Shown one piece after another: positions 17,277 to 24,352 of a DNA stretch of 44,198 nucleotides (position 1 is the stretch's first letter; every line of letters begins with the position of its first letter). The stretch comes from a virus: positions 1 to 44,198 of IMG/VR virus record IMGVR_UViG_3300020222_001393. One strand, 5' to 3'. The notes beneath the pieces were generated by a model. The model did no database searches and had not been told where the DNA came from. It saw only the letters and a program-made list of their open reading frames with translations. Both the position numbers and the translations under genes were made by a program.

Positions 17277-17885
17277 TTACCACTTCTCCTGCTTCCATGT
17301 CAACCTTTTTTTGAGTCCCTCATCGAATACCATAAGATACCGATGTTTACGAGAGCGATCCCTCCACTCACCATCAGCACCGTTAATGCTACCCCTAGAA
17401 TGTTTGGTTCCGTCTGCATAATAAAAATCCTTTTTGGGTGCAGTTAGACCGTAGTATTGAAAATTGCAAGCTCTGTATATAACTCCAGTGTGGTGATTAG
17501 AGTCAGCGTAACTAAGAATAGCACGAACTGTGGCATCTTTTTTAAATCTCCTTATACAACGACTGACGAACCAAGATGTGATGTTATACTCTTCTTTTTG
17601 AATATCTGGGTGAATACAAAGTCTTGAAAGTTCATAGATGCCTTCTTGTTCATGTCTTTGTAATCCAAAAGCACCTACTGCTATTTCTGGGACGGGCAAA
17701 CCAGTAAAGACACAAGTGCCCAAGCAACCACCAACCCGCAGAATATCAGAAACCGAGGATCTGAAAAGCCCATAGTTGAAACCAGATTTAAAATCTTTTG
17801 ATTCGTCTTTAAGATAATGATAGGTATAAAGAAGATCTTTTATTTCTTCTTTACCTACCCTATCTATGTAAAAATCTGATTTCAT
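17277..17885 (-). CDS. Mom-like acetyltransferase-fold protein, possible DNA modifier
   Basis: A 202-residue GNAT-like protein. The visible core is YELSRLCIHPDIQKEEYNIT, then SWFVSRCIRRFKKD, AILSYADSNHHTGVIYRACNF and QYYGLTAP. The order ELSRL ... SYAD ... G.IYRACNF.Y.G is the signature of the Mu Mom family, which modifies adenine in phage DNA to block restriction. No com-like translational activator is visible next to it. Last gene of a sigma70-driven cassette. It could also be a more general GNAT enzyme; the Mom assignment rests on motif order only. Confidence 0.65.
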   Translation of the reverse strand: MKSDFYIDRVGKEEIKDLLYTYHYLKDESKDFKSGFNYGLFRSSVSDILRVGGCLGTCVFTGLPVPEIAVGAFGLQRHEQEGIYELSRLCIHPDIQKEEYNITSWFVSRCIRRFKKDATVRAILSYADSNHHTGVIYRACNFQYYGLTAPKKDFYYADGTKHSRGSINGADGEWRDRSRKHRYLMVFDEGLKKRLTWKQEKW

Positions 17886-17894
17886 TAAGTATTT

Positions 17895-18068
17895 TTACTC
17901 ACTTTGTTTGCATTCCATCATATATTCTACCGTATTTGCTACATCATCCATAGCATCACGAAGAAATGGTTGTTGCCCAGATTCTTGTTTGAGAATGGGA
18001 CGTGAATCGTCAGTAAGAACCCAACGCCACTGTTTCATATCCGTACAATACCAAAGATTAATTTTCAT
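17895..18068 (-). CDS. Small conserved cyanophage protein (57 aa)
   Basis: Starts MKINLWYCTDMKQWRWVLTD and continues with a charged helical part (FLRDAMDDVANTVEYMMECK). The ATG at 18068 is chosen over the upstream in-frame ATG at 18179 because another good reading frame (18058-18216) occupies the upstream region, leaving an 11-base overlap. The protein resembles small cyanophage proteins of unknown function; aromatic-rich N-terminus, no recognisable catalytic motif. Part of the small-gene cassette. Confidence 0.65.
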   Translation of the reverse strand: MKINLWYCTDMKQWRWVLTDDSRPILKQESGQQPFLRDAMDDVANTVEYMMECKQSE

Positions 18069-18216
18069 TCTTGAAATGTTCCAGTCTAATCCAGTTGATA
18101 AGTGCGTTGACTTCCATTCGGTCTTCTTCCGACCATTCGAGAGCATCTTTAACTCTAGAATAACAGGTAAGTGCATCAATTGCGAGTTGTCTATCTCTTT
18201 GTGAAATAAGTGACAT
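18058..18216 (-). CDS. Small protein (52 aa)
   Basis: An ATG at 18216 opens a frame reading MSLISQRDRQLAIDALTCYS and then RVKDALEWSEEDRMEVNALI, ending with HFKNEN. The chain is helical and charged with normal codon use. It fills the space between tRNA-Thr and the next gene and overlaps that gene's ATG by 11 bases, the usual packing here. No recognised family. Confidence 0.6.
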   Translation of the reverse strand: MSLISQRDRQLAIDALTCYSRVKDALEWSEEDRMEVNALINWIRLEHFKNEN

Positions 18217-18234
18217 TTGGAGTTTTTGAACTCA

Positions 18235-18306
18235 AGCCCCCGACAAGATTTGAACTTGTGACATCGGCTTTACAAAAGCCGCGCTCTACCACTGAGCTAC
18301 AAGGGC
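18235..18306 (-). tRNA. tRNA-Thr (anticodon UGU)
   Basis: 72 bases on the minus strand: acceptor GCCCUUG / CGGGGGC with two G-U pairs, D-arm GCUC-AGUGGUA-GAGC, anticodon stem CGGCU / AGCCG with loop UUUGUAA (anticodon UGU), T-arm ACAAG-UUCAAAU-CUUGU, discriminator U. CCA is not encoded. It lies directly downstream of the 89-residue gene. Confidence 0.9.
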
Positions 18307-18307
18307 A

Positions 18308-18577
18308 TTAATCGGCAGGTAACATTTCTGGATTTTCCAGTTCGACTTCAAACAACATTGGATGACACTCTTCGTCTATAAGATAGAAAGAAGAATGGTA
18401 CAAATCCTCAGGATCAAAGCGTCTTTCGTTATCTGCTAATTTGATTAATTCCAGATCGTAAATAGATTCATCTGGAAGTTCATCAAAAGTAAACGGAACC
18501 TGATTTATGAAATACATCAGAACAATCATAGTTCCCTTGTTGTACCAAACGTATTTGGCATCAATACGGTATTTCAT
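18308..18577 (-). CDS. Small conserved hypothetical protein (89 aa)
   Basis: Starts MKYRIDAKYVWYNKGTMIVL, followed by PFTFDELPDESIYDLEL and an acidic tail (EVELENPEMLPAD). Longer in-frame starts to 18652 would run into tRNA-Leu, so the ATG at 18577 is used. A late promoter variant TCTAAATA lies 20 bases upstream. No catalytic motif and no recognised family; cytoplasmic by composition. Its stop is one base before tRNA-Thr. Confidence 0.65.
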   Translation of the reverse strand: MKYRIDAKYVWYNKGTMIVLMYFINQVPFTFDELPDESIYDLELIKLADNERRFDPEDLYHSSFYLIDEECHPMLFEVELENPEMLPAD

Positions 18578-18597
18578 ATGGGTTCCGTACTTTTGGT

Positions 18598-18605
18598 TAT
18601 TTAGA
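18598..18605 (-). promoter_or_regulatory. Late promoter variant TCTAAATA
   Basis: Minus-strand box 20 bases upstream of the ATG at 18577, between tRNA-Leu and that gene. Confidence 0.45.
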
Positions 18606-18618
18606 GGGGTAAACCTCA

Positions 18619-18693
18619 TAGGCGGAGCGGGATTCGAACCCGCACTGTACAAATTTTAAGTTTGGTGTCTCCTGCCAGTTGGACTACCCGCCC
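18619..18693 (-). tRNA. tRNA-Leu (anticodon UAA), short variable loop
   Basis: 75 bases on the minus strand: acceptor GGGCGGG / UCCGCCU, three-pair D-stem GUC / GAC with large D-loop, anticodon stem CCAAA / UUUGU with loop CUUAAAA (anticodon UAA), variable loop ACAGU, T-arm GCGGG-UUCGAAU-CCCGC, discriminator A. CCA is not encoded. Bacterial tRNA-Leu normally has a long variable arm; this one does not, which makes the identity slightly uncertain. Confidence 0.8.
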
Positions 18694-18695
18694 AT

Positions 18696-18719
18696 AAAAA
18701 ACTCAGAGAAGACTGAGTT
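18696..18719 (-). terminator. Rho-independent terminator before tRNA-Leu
   Basis: Minus-strand stem AACTCAG / CTGAGTT, six-base loop, then a T-run. The stop codon of the 59-residue gene falls inside the hairpin. Confidence 0.75.
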
Positions 18720-18882
18720 GATCACTTGATTCTACCACATATGTGGGTAGGTGTAAACGACAGTATTCATTAAATGTAATCTTCATCTCTTTATTGGTGA
18801 GACCACAGTTTGATGCTGCCTTAGGAACATTCCATTTTGATGAGAACAGCATTTCCATTGATTGTCTTGTTTCAGGTCTCAT
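18703..18882 (-). CDS. Small protein (59 aa)
   Basis: ATG at 18882 overlaps the TGA of the upstream gene (ATGA). Reads MRPETRQSMEMLFSSKWNVP, then KAASNCGLTNKEMKITFNEY, ending ESSDQLSLL. The middle (NVPKAASNCGLTNKEMKITF) looks like a helix-turn-helix-like segment in which helices are separated by a GLTN turn, so DNA binding is possible but not shown. Translationally coupled to the 60-residue gene and ends inside the terminator stem. Confidence 0.65.
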   Translation of the reverse strand: MRPETRQSMEMLFSSKWNVPKAASNCGLTNKEMKITFNEYCRLHLPTYVVESSDQLSLL

Positions 18883-19061
18883 AGAGGATTTGCGTAAGAG
18901 AGAGTGTCCTCGTCAACTGTGGCACGAACAAAGTCCAACACGTTCATGAATTCATCTACGGTCTCACAGACCACTTCCTTTTCTGTCCCCTCGTTGGAGT
19001 ACAGATACACAGTTCGTTTGATTGGATCAACCACACAACGTGTCAGATACTCATCTTGCAT
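18879..19061 (-). CDS. Small conserved protein (60 aa)
   Basis: Reads MQDEYLTRCVVDPIKRTVYL, YSNEGTEKEVVCETVDEFMN and a short acidic end. A beta-hairpin followed by a helix is predicted by eye. First gene of the small-gene cassette, 27 bases below a sigma70-like promoter. Its stop overlaps the next start. No function can be given; early expression is inferred from the promoter. Confidence 0.65.
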   Translation of the reverse strand: MQDEYLTRCVVDPIKRTVYLYSNEGTEKEVVCETVDEFMNVLDFVRATVDEDTLSYANPL

Positions 19062-19087
19062 TCGGTTCGTCTGTTGATTACCTTAGT

Positions 19088-19116
19088 ACTGTACCAGGTC
19101 CCGAGGCCCTTGTCAA
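19088..19116 (-). promoter_or_regulatory. Sigma70-like promoter of small-gene cassette
   Basis: Minus-strand TTGACA (19111-19116), 17-base spacer, TACAGT (19088-19093, four of six matches). It lies between a late structural gene and the 60-residue gene. The -35 box is inside a short palindrome CCCTTGTCAAGGG. Confidence 0.65.
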
Positions 19117-19120
19117 GGGG

Positions 19121-19678
19121 TCAGTAGAGAGCCAATGATGTAGATCCAACTCCAGGAACACTAAAAGTGACAACAGTTCCTGCAACACTTACGTTTACAC
19201 CATTTATTGGACCACTAAGTTCCGCATTTATTTTTAACTCATCTCCTTGTTTTTCTTCTGTGAAAACAACTTCACCAGTAGTTTTGATACCAACGATCAA
19301 AGTAGATTGTCTCAGAGTATTTGTAGTGTCATCAAACTCTGTTCTCATAGTTGTTTTCACTATGACAGGTTGTGTTGGTGACAATCTATGAGTTGATGCT
19401 GCTCCAGCAAAACTAGGAATACTTTCTGGAGGTAATCCTAACAAAGTAGGAGGTTCAATATATGGAGATTTTTTTCCAGGAGGAATCATTGCATTACTAA
19501 CAGATGGTTTATCTGTTGGAGTAAATTCAAATGGTTTTGGAACAACGGCTCCTTCAGAATTAATCGTAGTCCCAGATCCAACTGGACTCACTATACTAAT
19601 TATTGCAGCATCTACATCCGAAGTAAGATTGCCATCATAATCAAAAACTGGTGCGTATATGTTTGGTGGTGTAGTCAT
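19121..19678 (-). CDS. Putative baseplate-associated structural protein (185 aa)
   Basis: Beta- and proline-rich protein starting MTTPPNIYAPVFDYDGNLTS, with a PPGKKSPYIEPPTLLGLPP linker near the middle and a C-terminal beta domain (LSGPINGVNVSVAGTVVTFS). No known domain recognised. It is the last gene of the long baseplate operon, two bases behind the preceding gene, so a virion role is inferred from context only. Confidence 0.55.
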   Translation of the reverse strand: MTTPPNIYAPVFDYDGNLTSDVDAAIISIVSPVGSGTTINSEGAVVPKPFEFTPTDKPSVSNAMIPPGKKSPYIEPPTLLGLPPESIPSFAGAASTHRLSPTQPVIVKTTMRTEFDDTTNTLRQSTLIVGIKTTGEVVFTEEKQGDELKINAELSGPINGVNVSVAGTVVTFSVPGVGSTSLALY

Positions 19679-19679
19679 A

Positions 19680-20687
19680 TCAATCCTCCTTTACATCGTA
19701 GTGATATCCAGCAATTGACCTTTGAGAATTATCACCAGGATAATCTTCAATAGTTCCTTGATACTCTGGAATTAGTTTTTCGGTATCTTTTCTTTCTGCC
19801 ATTATGTGATAAAAACAATCGATTGGCATACCCCCCTTTGCTTGGAGATATACTTTAGATTCATCCCATCTTTTAATAATAACATCTTGATGAGCACCGA
19901 TTGGTGTTAAATTGACAGTAATGGTATCAATATCTACAAGACCTTTCCAATATTCTGGTAGATGAATTTCAGTATTATTCTTTACCCTTCCGCGAATATA
20001 AACTGATGCTTCTGGACCTTCTACACAAGTATGAGTCAGTCTCCATCCTTCTTTTGTTGGGTGAGGAATATCAAAGTTTTTCTTTGAAGATAAAACGTGA
20101 GCACCACACCCAGACTTTACTTCTCCTGATGCAACAAGGTCACCCTTTAATTTTATGTCATCGTCAGTTTTTACTTGACCTTTAATAATTACATCATCAT
20201 AAAAATCCGCTTTATCGACAACAGATAATTTTTCTTTAATTCTTACATTCTCATAAAAATCAACATCTCCAATAAAGATTGCAGCTGCAGGACCTTTTAT
20301 TGGACCAACACATCGTGGAGGGCAAGATTCTGGACCCTGTACAATTGCTGGACCTTTTCTAACAACAAGAGAATATGGATTGAGGAGTTCTTTCCCTTTC
20401 TCCATTCCAATACCAACAGTTCCGCAAGGAGTGATTTGCCATTTTGGTATATATTCTAAACCACCACAAACAAAAGGATGAGGAGAATCTAAGTTTTTGA
20501 TAGGACCTATCATTACGGTCCCTTCAATTGCCTCAAAGGTCTTATCATTTCCCAAGATTGAAGGACACTGCATATAAGCAGCACCTCTAATAGTGCAGGG
20601 ACCTCTACCCAATGGTTCTGGTTGTGCTGGATCTTTTGTCACATGAAGTTGACCATGAATCAACTCAAAATCACTTGAACTTGACAT
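19680..20687 (-). CDS. Virion structural protein with fibre-tip-like C-terminal domain
   Basis: A 335-residue protein. Residues about 20-150 have repeated GPxxxxG turns with several cysteines (GRGPCTIRGAAYMQCPSILG). Residues 145-200 read like a small beta-helix (GDVDFYENVRIKEKLSVVDK, FYDDVIIKGQVKTDDDIKLK). Residues about 205-290 contain KKNFDIPHPTKEGWRLTHTC and VEGPEASVYIRGRV, then LPEYWKGLVDIDTITVNLTP, a domain found at the ends of several phage fibres. In baseplate context it may be a spike or short-fibre component (inference). Confidence 0.65.
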   Translation of the reverse strand: MSSSSDFELIHGQLHVTKDPAQPEPLGRGPCTIRGAAYMQCPSILGNDKTFEAIEGTVMIGPIKNLDSPHPFVCGGLEYIPKWQITPCGTVGIGMEKGKELLNPYSLVVRKGPAIVQGPESCPPRCVGPIKGPAAAIFIGDVDFYENVRIKEKLSVVDKADFYDDVIIKGQVKTDDDIKLKGDLVASGEVKSGCGAHVLSSKKNFDIPHPTKEGWRLTHTCVEGPEASVYIRGRVKNNTEIHLPEYWKGLVDIDTITVNLTPIGAHQDVIIKRWDESKVYLQAKGGMPIDCFYHIMAERKDTEKLIPEYQGTIEDYPGDNSQRSIAGYHYDVKED

Positions 20688-20690
20688 AGA

Positions 20691-21269
20691 TTATAATGGG
20701 AATGGTTTAGTTAACTGAAGTAAATTTCCAAGAATTGGAAGAGATGGACCTTTGATAGCACTCATAGATGTCATTTTTTGAATACTACCACTATAAATTT
20801 TCATAATATTTACCGCTGCCTGTTGCATTTCACCATCAGTATATAGACTGATAGATTCACTCGTGTTTGCGGTAAACTTCTTAGTTTCTACATTTACACT
20901 TTCATTAGATATAATATTAATAACACCTTTAGAAGCATCAGGTCCACGAGCAATCAGGTCAATATTTTCTGCTTCTAGTCTCAATCTACCTTTAGTCTGA
21001 ATTAAAATGTCACTACGGTCAGCATTAAACCACATTCCAACTTGATCTTTTGGAATATCATCACCACATTTAACTTGATATCTACCACGACATCTAGATG
21101 TCATCCATCTTTTTCTTGGTTCAGTTTGATCAATTGAAATATATTCAAGAGACTCCTGACCCTGAAGCATGATTGAAGACTTTACTTGATCTCCATGAAT
21201 ATGCCCAAAAGATATTTGTCCATCCTTTGTTCCTGTCCTTTTAGTTTCGTAATTTTTAGATTTTGCCAT
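20691..21269 (-). CDS. Beta-helix spike-like protein (gp5 C-terminal-like)
   Basis: A 192-residue protein. Residues about 85-145 have the alternating pattern of a trimeric beta-helix needle (DILIQTKGRLRLEAENIDLI, GVINIISNESVNVETKKFTA), as in the C-terminal part of T4 gp5 or in VgrG tips. The N-terminal part (YETKRTGTKDGQISFGHIHG) is of unknown type. It is separate from the OB-fold protein at 23447-24133, so the spike may be divided between genes. The assignment is structural guesswork from repeat pattern. Confidence 0.5.
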   Translation of the reverse strand: MAKSKNYETKRTGTKDGQISFGHIHGDQVKSSIMLQGQESLEYISIDQTEPRKRWMTSRCRGRYQVKCGDDIPKDQVGMWFNADRSDILIQTKGRLRLEAENIDLIARGPDASKGVINIISNESVNVETKKFTANTSESISLYTDGEMQQAAVNIMKIYSGSIQKMTSMSAIKGPSLPILGNLLQLTKPFPL

Positions 21270-21270
21270 T

Positions 21271-22398
21271 TTATCTTGGTACTATATCAAATGTTGTTTT
21301 TGGTGGAATTTTTCCTACACAATCAACAATAGAAACTAATTGAGTTCCCTCAGGAATGATTGTCGGGTCAGGAAAATCTGCTATTGGAATGACCCTAAGA
21401 ACAGGAATCAATTTAACATTATAACCTCTAGGCGAATTTATGACAATCTCTGGAAGATCGACAAATCCAATACCCGGATTTACAACTCTTACCTGAGCAA
21501 TCTCTCCTCTATCATTTATAACAGGTTCAATAACAGCTCCATTATCAGGAACAACTTCTAAGGTGTCTCCTGGTTCATACCCAAATCCAGGATCATCTAC
21601 AAATACTTCTTCTATTTCAGTGACACCAGGATAAGTTGGCACTTCACTATCTGGTTGTGGTTGTGACTGTGGTTGTGGTGGAACAAAAGTATCTCCCGGT
21701 GGAAGTTCTGGTGGATTTAATGGATCGGGAACAACGTAATAACTTCCATCTTCTCTTTCAACATATCCCTCATCAACATCTTTCCATACTCTACCATTTC
21801 CTCCTAATGCACCATTAGGAGCAGGAAGATATCCATCACCAGGAGCGGTAACTACAATATTTCTAATTTCTAAACCACCTTTTTGAGGATCCCCACCACT
21901 ATATGGTCTAGTTTGTACTCTTAAAGTTCCACCTGATCCATATCCACATTCATCGACAAGATTTGCAAAAGGTGGAGTAAGATAATTGAATCCAGGATTG
22001 ACAATATCAAATCCAATAATTGATCCTGAGTTAGGACTAATGACAGCATTTGCCATTGCTCCCATACCCATTCCACCAAAAAATTGAACTCTTGGAGGAC
22101 CACAGAGTTGAGGATCTGTTGGACAACCTGGAGCATTTGGAAGAGCATCAATAAGGGAAAGAGAATTTACTTGACTGATCAATAATTCTCTTTGATATCC
22201 ATTACCATCTTGGTAGAAAAATTGTTGTTGAGGGTTTATCTTTGCAATACAATTTGCTTCACTACGAGTCACATCATTAATCCTTGTCCCATCTTTATCA
22301 TAAAAAGATACGCGAATAGGATCAACGGGATTTCTTCTAAACGATTTTCTATTTTTATTTTGCCTGTCTACACAGGAATCTCTAAATTGATCTGCCAT
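21271..22398 (-). CDS. Repeat-containing virion structural protein (375 aa)
   Basis: Starts MADQFRDSCVDRQNKNRKSF. Several copies of a short unit with the wording NPGFNYLTPPFANLV, DPGFGYEPGDTLEV and NPGIGFVDLPEIVI are spread along the chain, each a beta hairpin with G-Y or G-F turn. A proline/glutamine linker (PPQPQSQPQPDSEVPTYPG) lies near residue 235. The same repeat style is seen in cyanophage structural proteins of the tail. Part of the baseplate operon; role unknown. Confidence 0.6.
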   Translation of the reverse strand: MADQFRDSCVDRQNKNRKSFRRNPVDPIRVSFYDKDGTRINDVTRSEANCIAKINPQQQFFYQDGNGYQRELLISQVNSLSLIDALPNAPGCPTDPQLCGPPRVQFFGGMGMGAMANAVISPNSGSIIGFDIVNPGFNYLTPPFANLVDECGYGSGGTLRVQTRPYSGGDPQKGGLEIRNIVVTAPGDGYLPAPNGALGGNGRVWKDVDEGYVEREDGSYYVVPDPLNPPELPPGDTFVPPQPQSQPQPDSEVPTYPGVTEIEEVFVDDPGFGYEPGDTLEVVPDNGAVIEPVINDRGEIAQVRVVNPGIGFVDLPEIVINSPRGYNVKLIPVLRVIPIADFPDPTIIPEGTQLVSIVDCVGKIPPKTTFDIVPR

Positions 22399-22399
22399 A

Positions 22400-23434
22400 T
22401 TAGAATAGAGTTAGATCATCTTTACCAGGTGGAATCTTTGCTTTTGAATCTGCCAGTGATTGATCAATGCCAGTATTATCTGAAGTAGATGTTCTAACAT
22501 CTTGAGCAGCATTAGCACTTCCTTGAGAAACACCTGAAGAATATTGACCAGATTGAGATCCACCTTCATCTGATGGTGTAGGTTGAGTTCCTGCACTTGG
22601 TCCAACAGGATCACCACCTTGGGGATTGTTTTGTCCTGCTCCAGAAAGAGTTATCTCTTGGACAGATGGACAAGCTTTATCATCATCACACTTAAAGAAA
22701 TTAAGAATACCAGTAATAAAATCTAGTGCATTGAATAAACTATTTGCAAGTCCTGCAACTTGTGATAGAGCTCCACCAATTATTCCAAGAACAGATCCTA
22801 TTGCAGATTCAATTGGTCCAAGAATTTGATTTAAAAGATTGCTAATAAAATTTTCAGCCAAGCACATAGGACCATTGATAAATTTATCAAGCATTTGGAG
22901 TAGAAGATTACCAACGGTCTTTGCTAATCCACGAATGATTTTAGCAAAAGCACAAGAGAGACCATTCAAACCTTTACCCAATTTATCCAAGAAAGATGGC
23001 ATTTCTCCTGGAAAAAGAAAAGGTAACGTCTTTTTAACTTGATTTTGAATCGTATTCATGACCCACCCACGAACACGTCCCATAATATTTTTTACATAAC
23101 CAGCAATGTCAGTTGCAGAAAAATTGATAACTTTCTTAATAGACTTCCAAGGTTCAACATTTTCATTAGTCAACGCATCAAAAGCAGAATTTACATTTGA
23201 AAATCTTTTAATTTTTTCAAGATCATTCTGAAGATTTTTAATGACACGTTGAATTCCTTTCATGTCACTATTATCAGATTTGCATGGACTTTGCACATCC
23301 AAAACTTTTTCAAGATCTAATTTTTGTTCCCATGCAGCTTTTGTAATTTTATCAAAATCTACAGATCTTGACTTATCAATAGCCGATTGAAGAATAGAAG
23401 TAGTTGATGGTGACCCTGATGTGATTACTGACAT
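22400..23434 (-). CDS. Putative baseplate/tail structural protein (344 aa)
   Basis: Residues 1-110 are helical and charged; 105-250 are rich in hydrophobic helices (GLANSLFNALDFITGILNFF) with several cysteines (SPCKSDN, FKCDDDKACPS); the last 80 residues are disordered, rich in G, Q, S and P. Hydrophobic helices without a signal peptide fit a hub-internal or membrane-contacting tail protein, but no family is recognised. One base separates it from the next gene. Confidence 0.55.
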   Translation of the reverse strand: MSVITSGSPSTTSILQSAIDKSRSVDFDKITKAAWEQKLDLEKVLDVQSPCKSDNSDMKGIQRVIKNLQNDLEKIKRFSNVNSAFDALTNENVEPWKSIKKVINFSATDIAGYVKNIMGRVRGWVMNTIQNQVKKTLPFLFPGEMPSFLDKLGKGLNGLSCAFAKIIRGLAKTVGNLLLQMLDKFINGPMCLAENFISNLLNQILGPIESAIGSVLGIIGGALSQVAGLANSLFNALDFITGILNFFKCDDDKACPSVQEITLSGAGQNNPQGGDPVGPSAGTQPTPSDEGGSQSGQYSSGVSQGSANAAQDVRTSTSDNTGIDQSLADSKAKIPPGKDDLTLF

Positions 23435-23446
23435 ATCATTATTTCT

Positions 23447-24133
23447 TTATAAAGTTCCTGTTCTTCCAATTTGTCTTTCCTGCTCTATAAGATTTTGAGT
23501 TTCTTGATCTGTTACTATATCACCGACTTGTGGACCCGATGCTTCTCTTGCTGCAGTTCTTTGTCTAAGTTCATCAATGGTTAGTGGTGTTTGTTGTGCT
23601 ATTCTATATTGAGTGCTTGCACCTGAAGGTCTTTCGATAGGTTTAATTGCCTGAAGAAAGTCAGGTACAAATGATCCAGTCTGAGGGTTGCTTCCTTTAT
23701 ATGTATCATTAAAAAGTTGAAGTCCTCCAGTCTCATCTTTTGGTTGAGACTTCTGTACGGCATTATTTGAATTGATTAGAATTCCATCAATGTAAGGTTC
23801 TTGTCCTGCCATTCCATCTAGAAAAAATCCAGTAACAATAGTTCCAGCGGAAAGTGATGGTGTATCTATGAATCCACCTAGACCAGAACCAGATGTTACT
23901 GGCATGACAACGTTTGCCATTGGTAACTGATCATCTGGAAGTTCTAAAGTATTTCCAGAATGTAAACCAAAATATCTAACACGATATCGATATCCCCAAC
24001 CTTTTTGGTTTTCTGGATCAAAATGTGCTGCTTCAATATTATCTTGCCAGGAAACACTGGAAACTACTCTACCAAACCATCTAGGTAAAGCAGATACGGT
24101 TGATAAGTCAAAGTTTCCAGAGTATTGATTCAT
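23447..24133 (-). CDS. gp5-like baseplate spike protein, OB-fold only
   Basis: A 228-residue protein. Residues about 18-122 match the N-terminal OB-fold of T4 gp5: RWFGRVVSSV, YRVRYFGLHSGNTLELPDDQ, LPMANVVMPVTSGSGLGGFI, AGTIVTGFFLDGMAGQEPYI and DGIL. T4 gp5 continues with a lysozyme domain and a beta-helix; neither is present here, and the C-terminus is a charged linker. It should bind the gp27-like hub encoded just upstream (24353-25669). The lysozyme activity seems to be moved to the two large proteins at 25676-30153. Confidence 0.75.
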   Translation of the reverse strand: MNQYSGNFDLSTVSALPRWFGRVVSSVSWQDNIEAAHFDPENQKGWGYRYRVRYFGLHSGNTLELPDDQLPMANVVMPVTSGSGLGGFIDTPSLSAGTIVTGFFLDGMAGQEPYIDGILINSNNAVQKSQPKDETGGLQLFNDTYKGSNPQTGSFVPDFLQAIKPIERPSGASTQYRIAQQTPLTIDELRQRTAAREASGPQVGDIVTDQETQNLIEQERQIGRTGTL

Positions 24134-24351
24134 CAGCTATCGTAAACTCTACATTCAAGAGCGTCTGGATTCTCATCACAATACATTTCAAATCCAGTAG
24201 GATCATGATCAGTATCGGGATGATTTGCTTGATATCTTTCGAGGTGTTCTACTTCATCCTCTAAATGACGACGACGTTGCCCACTGGTATTGGGATCATC
24301 GAGTTGATCCTTGTCGTCATTAATATGTTGTTGGAGTGATCTATCTGTCAT
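24133..24351 (-). CDS. Small charged protein in hub operon (72 aa)
   Basis: Hydrophilic, helical protein (SLQQHINDDKDQLDDPNTSG, RRRHLEDEVEHLERYQANHP) ending in an acidic part with two cysteines (YCDENPDALECRVYDS). The stop overlaps the gp5-like start by one base, so the two are translationally coupled. No family known to me; possibly an assembly factor (inference). Confidence 0.6.
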   Translation of the reverse strand: MTDRSLQQHINDDKDQLDDPNTSGQRRRHLEDEVEHLERYQANHPDTDHDPTGFEMYCDENPDALECRVYDS

Positions 24352-24352
24352 T

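Noticed and set aside
18578-18652. Longer start of the 89-residue gene
   Set aside because: It would run into the T-arm and acceptor of tRNA-Leu.
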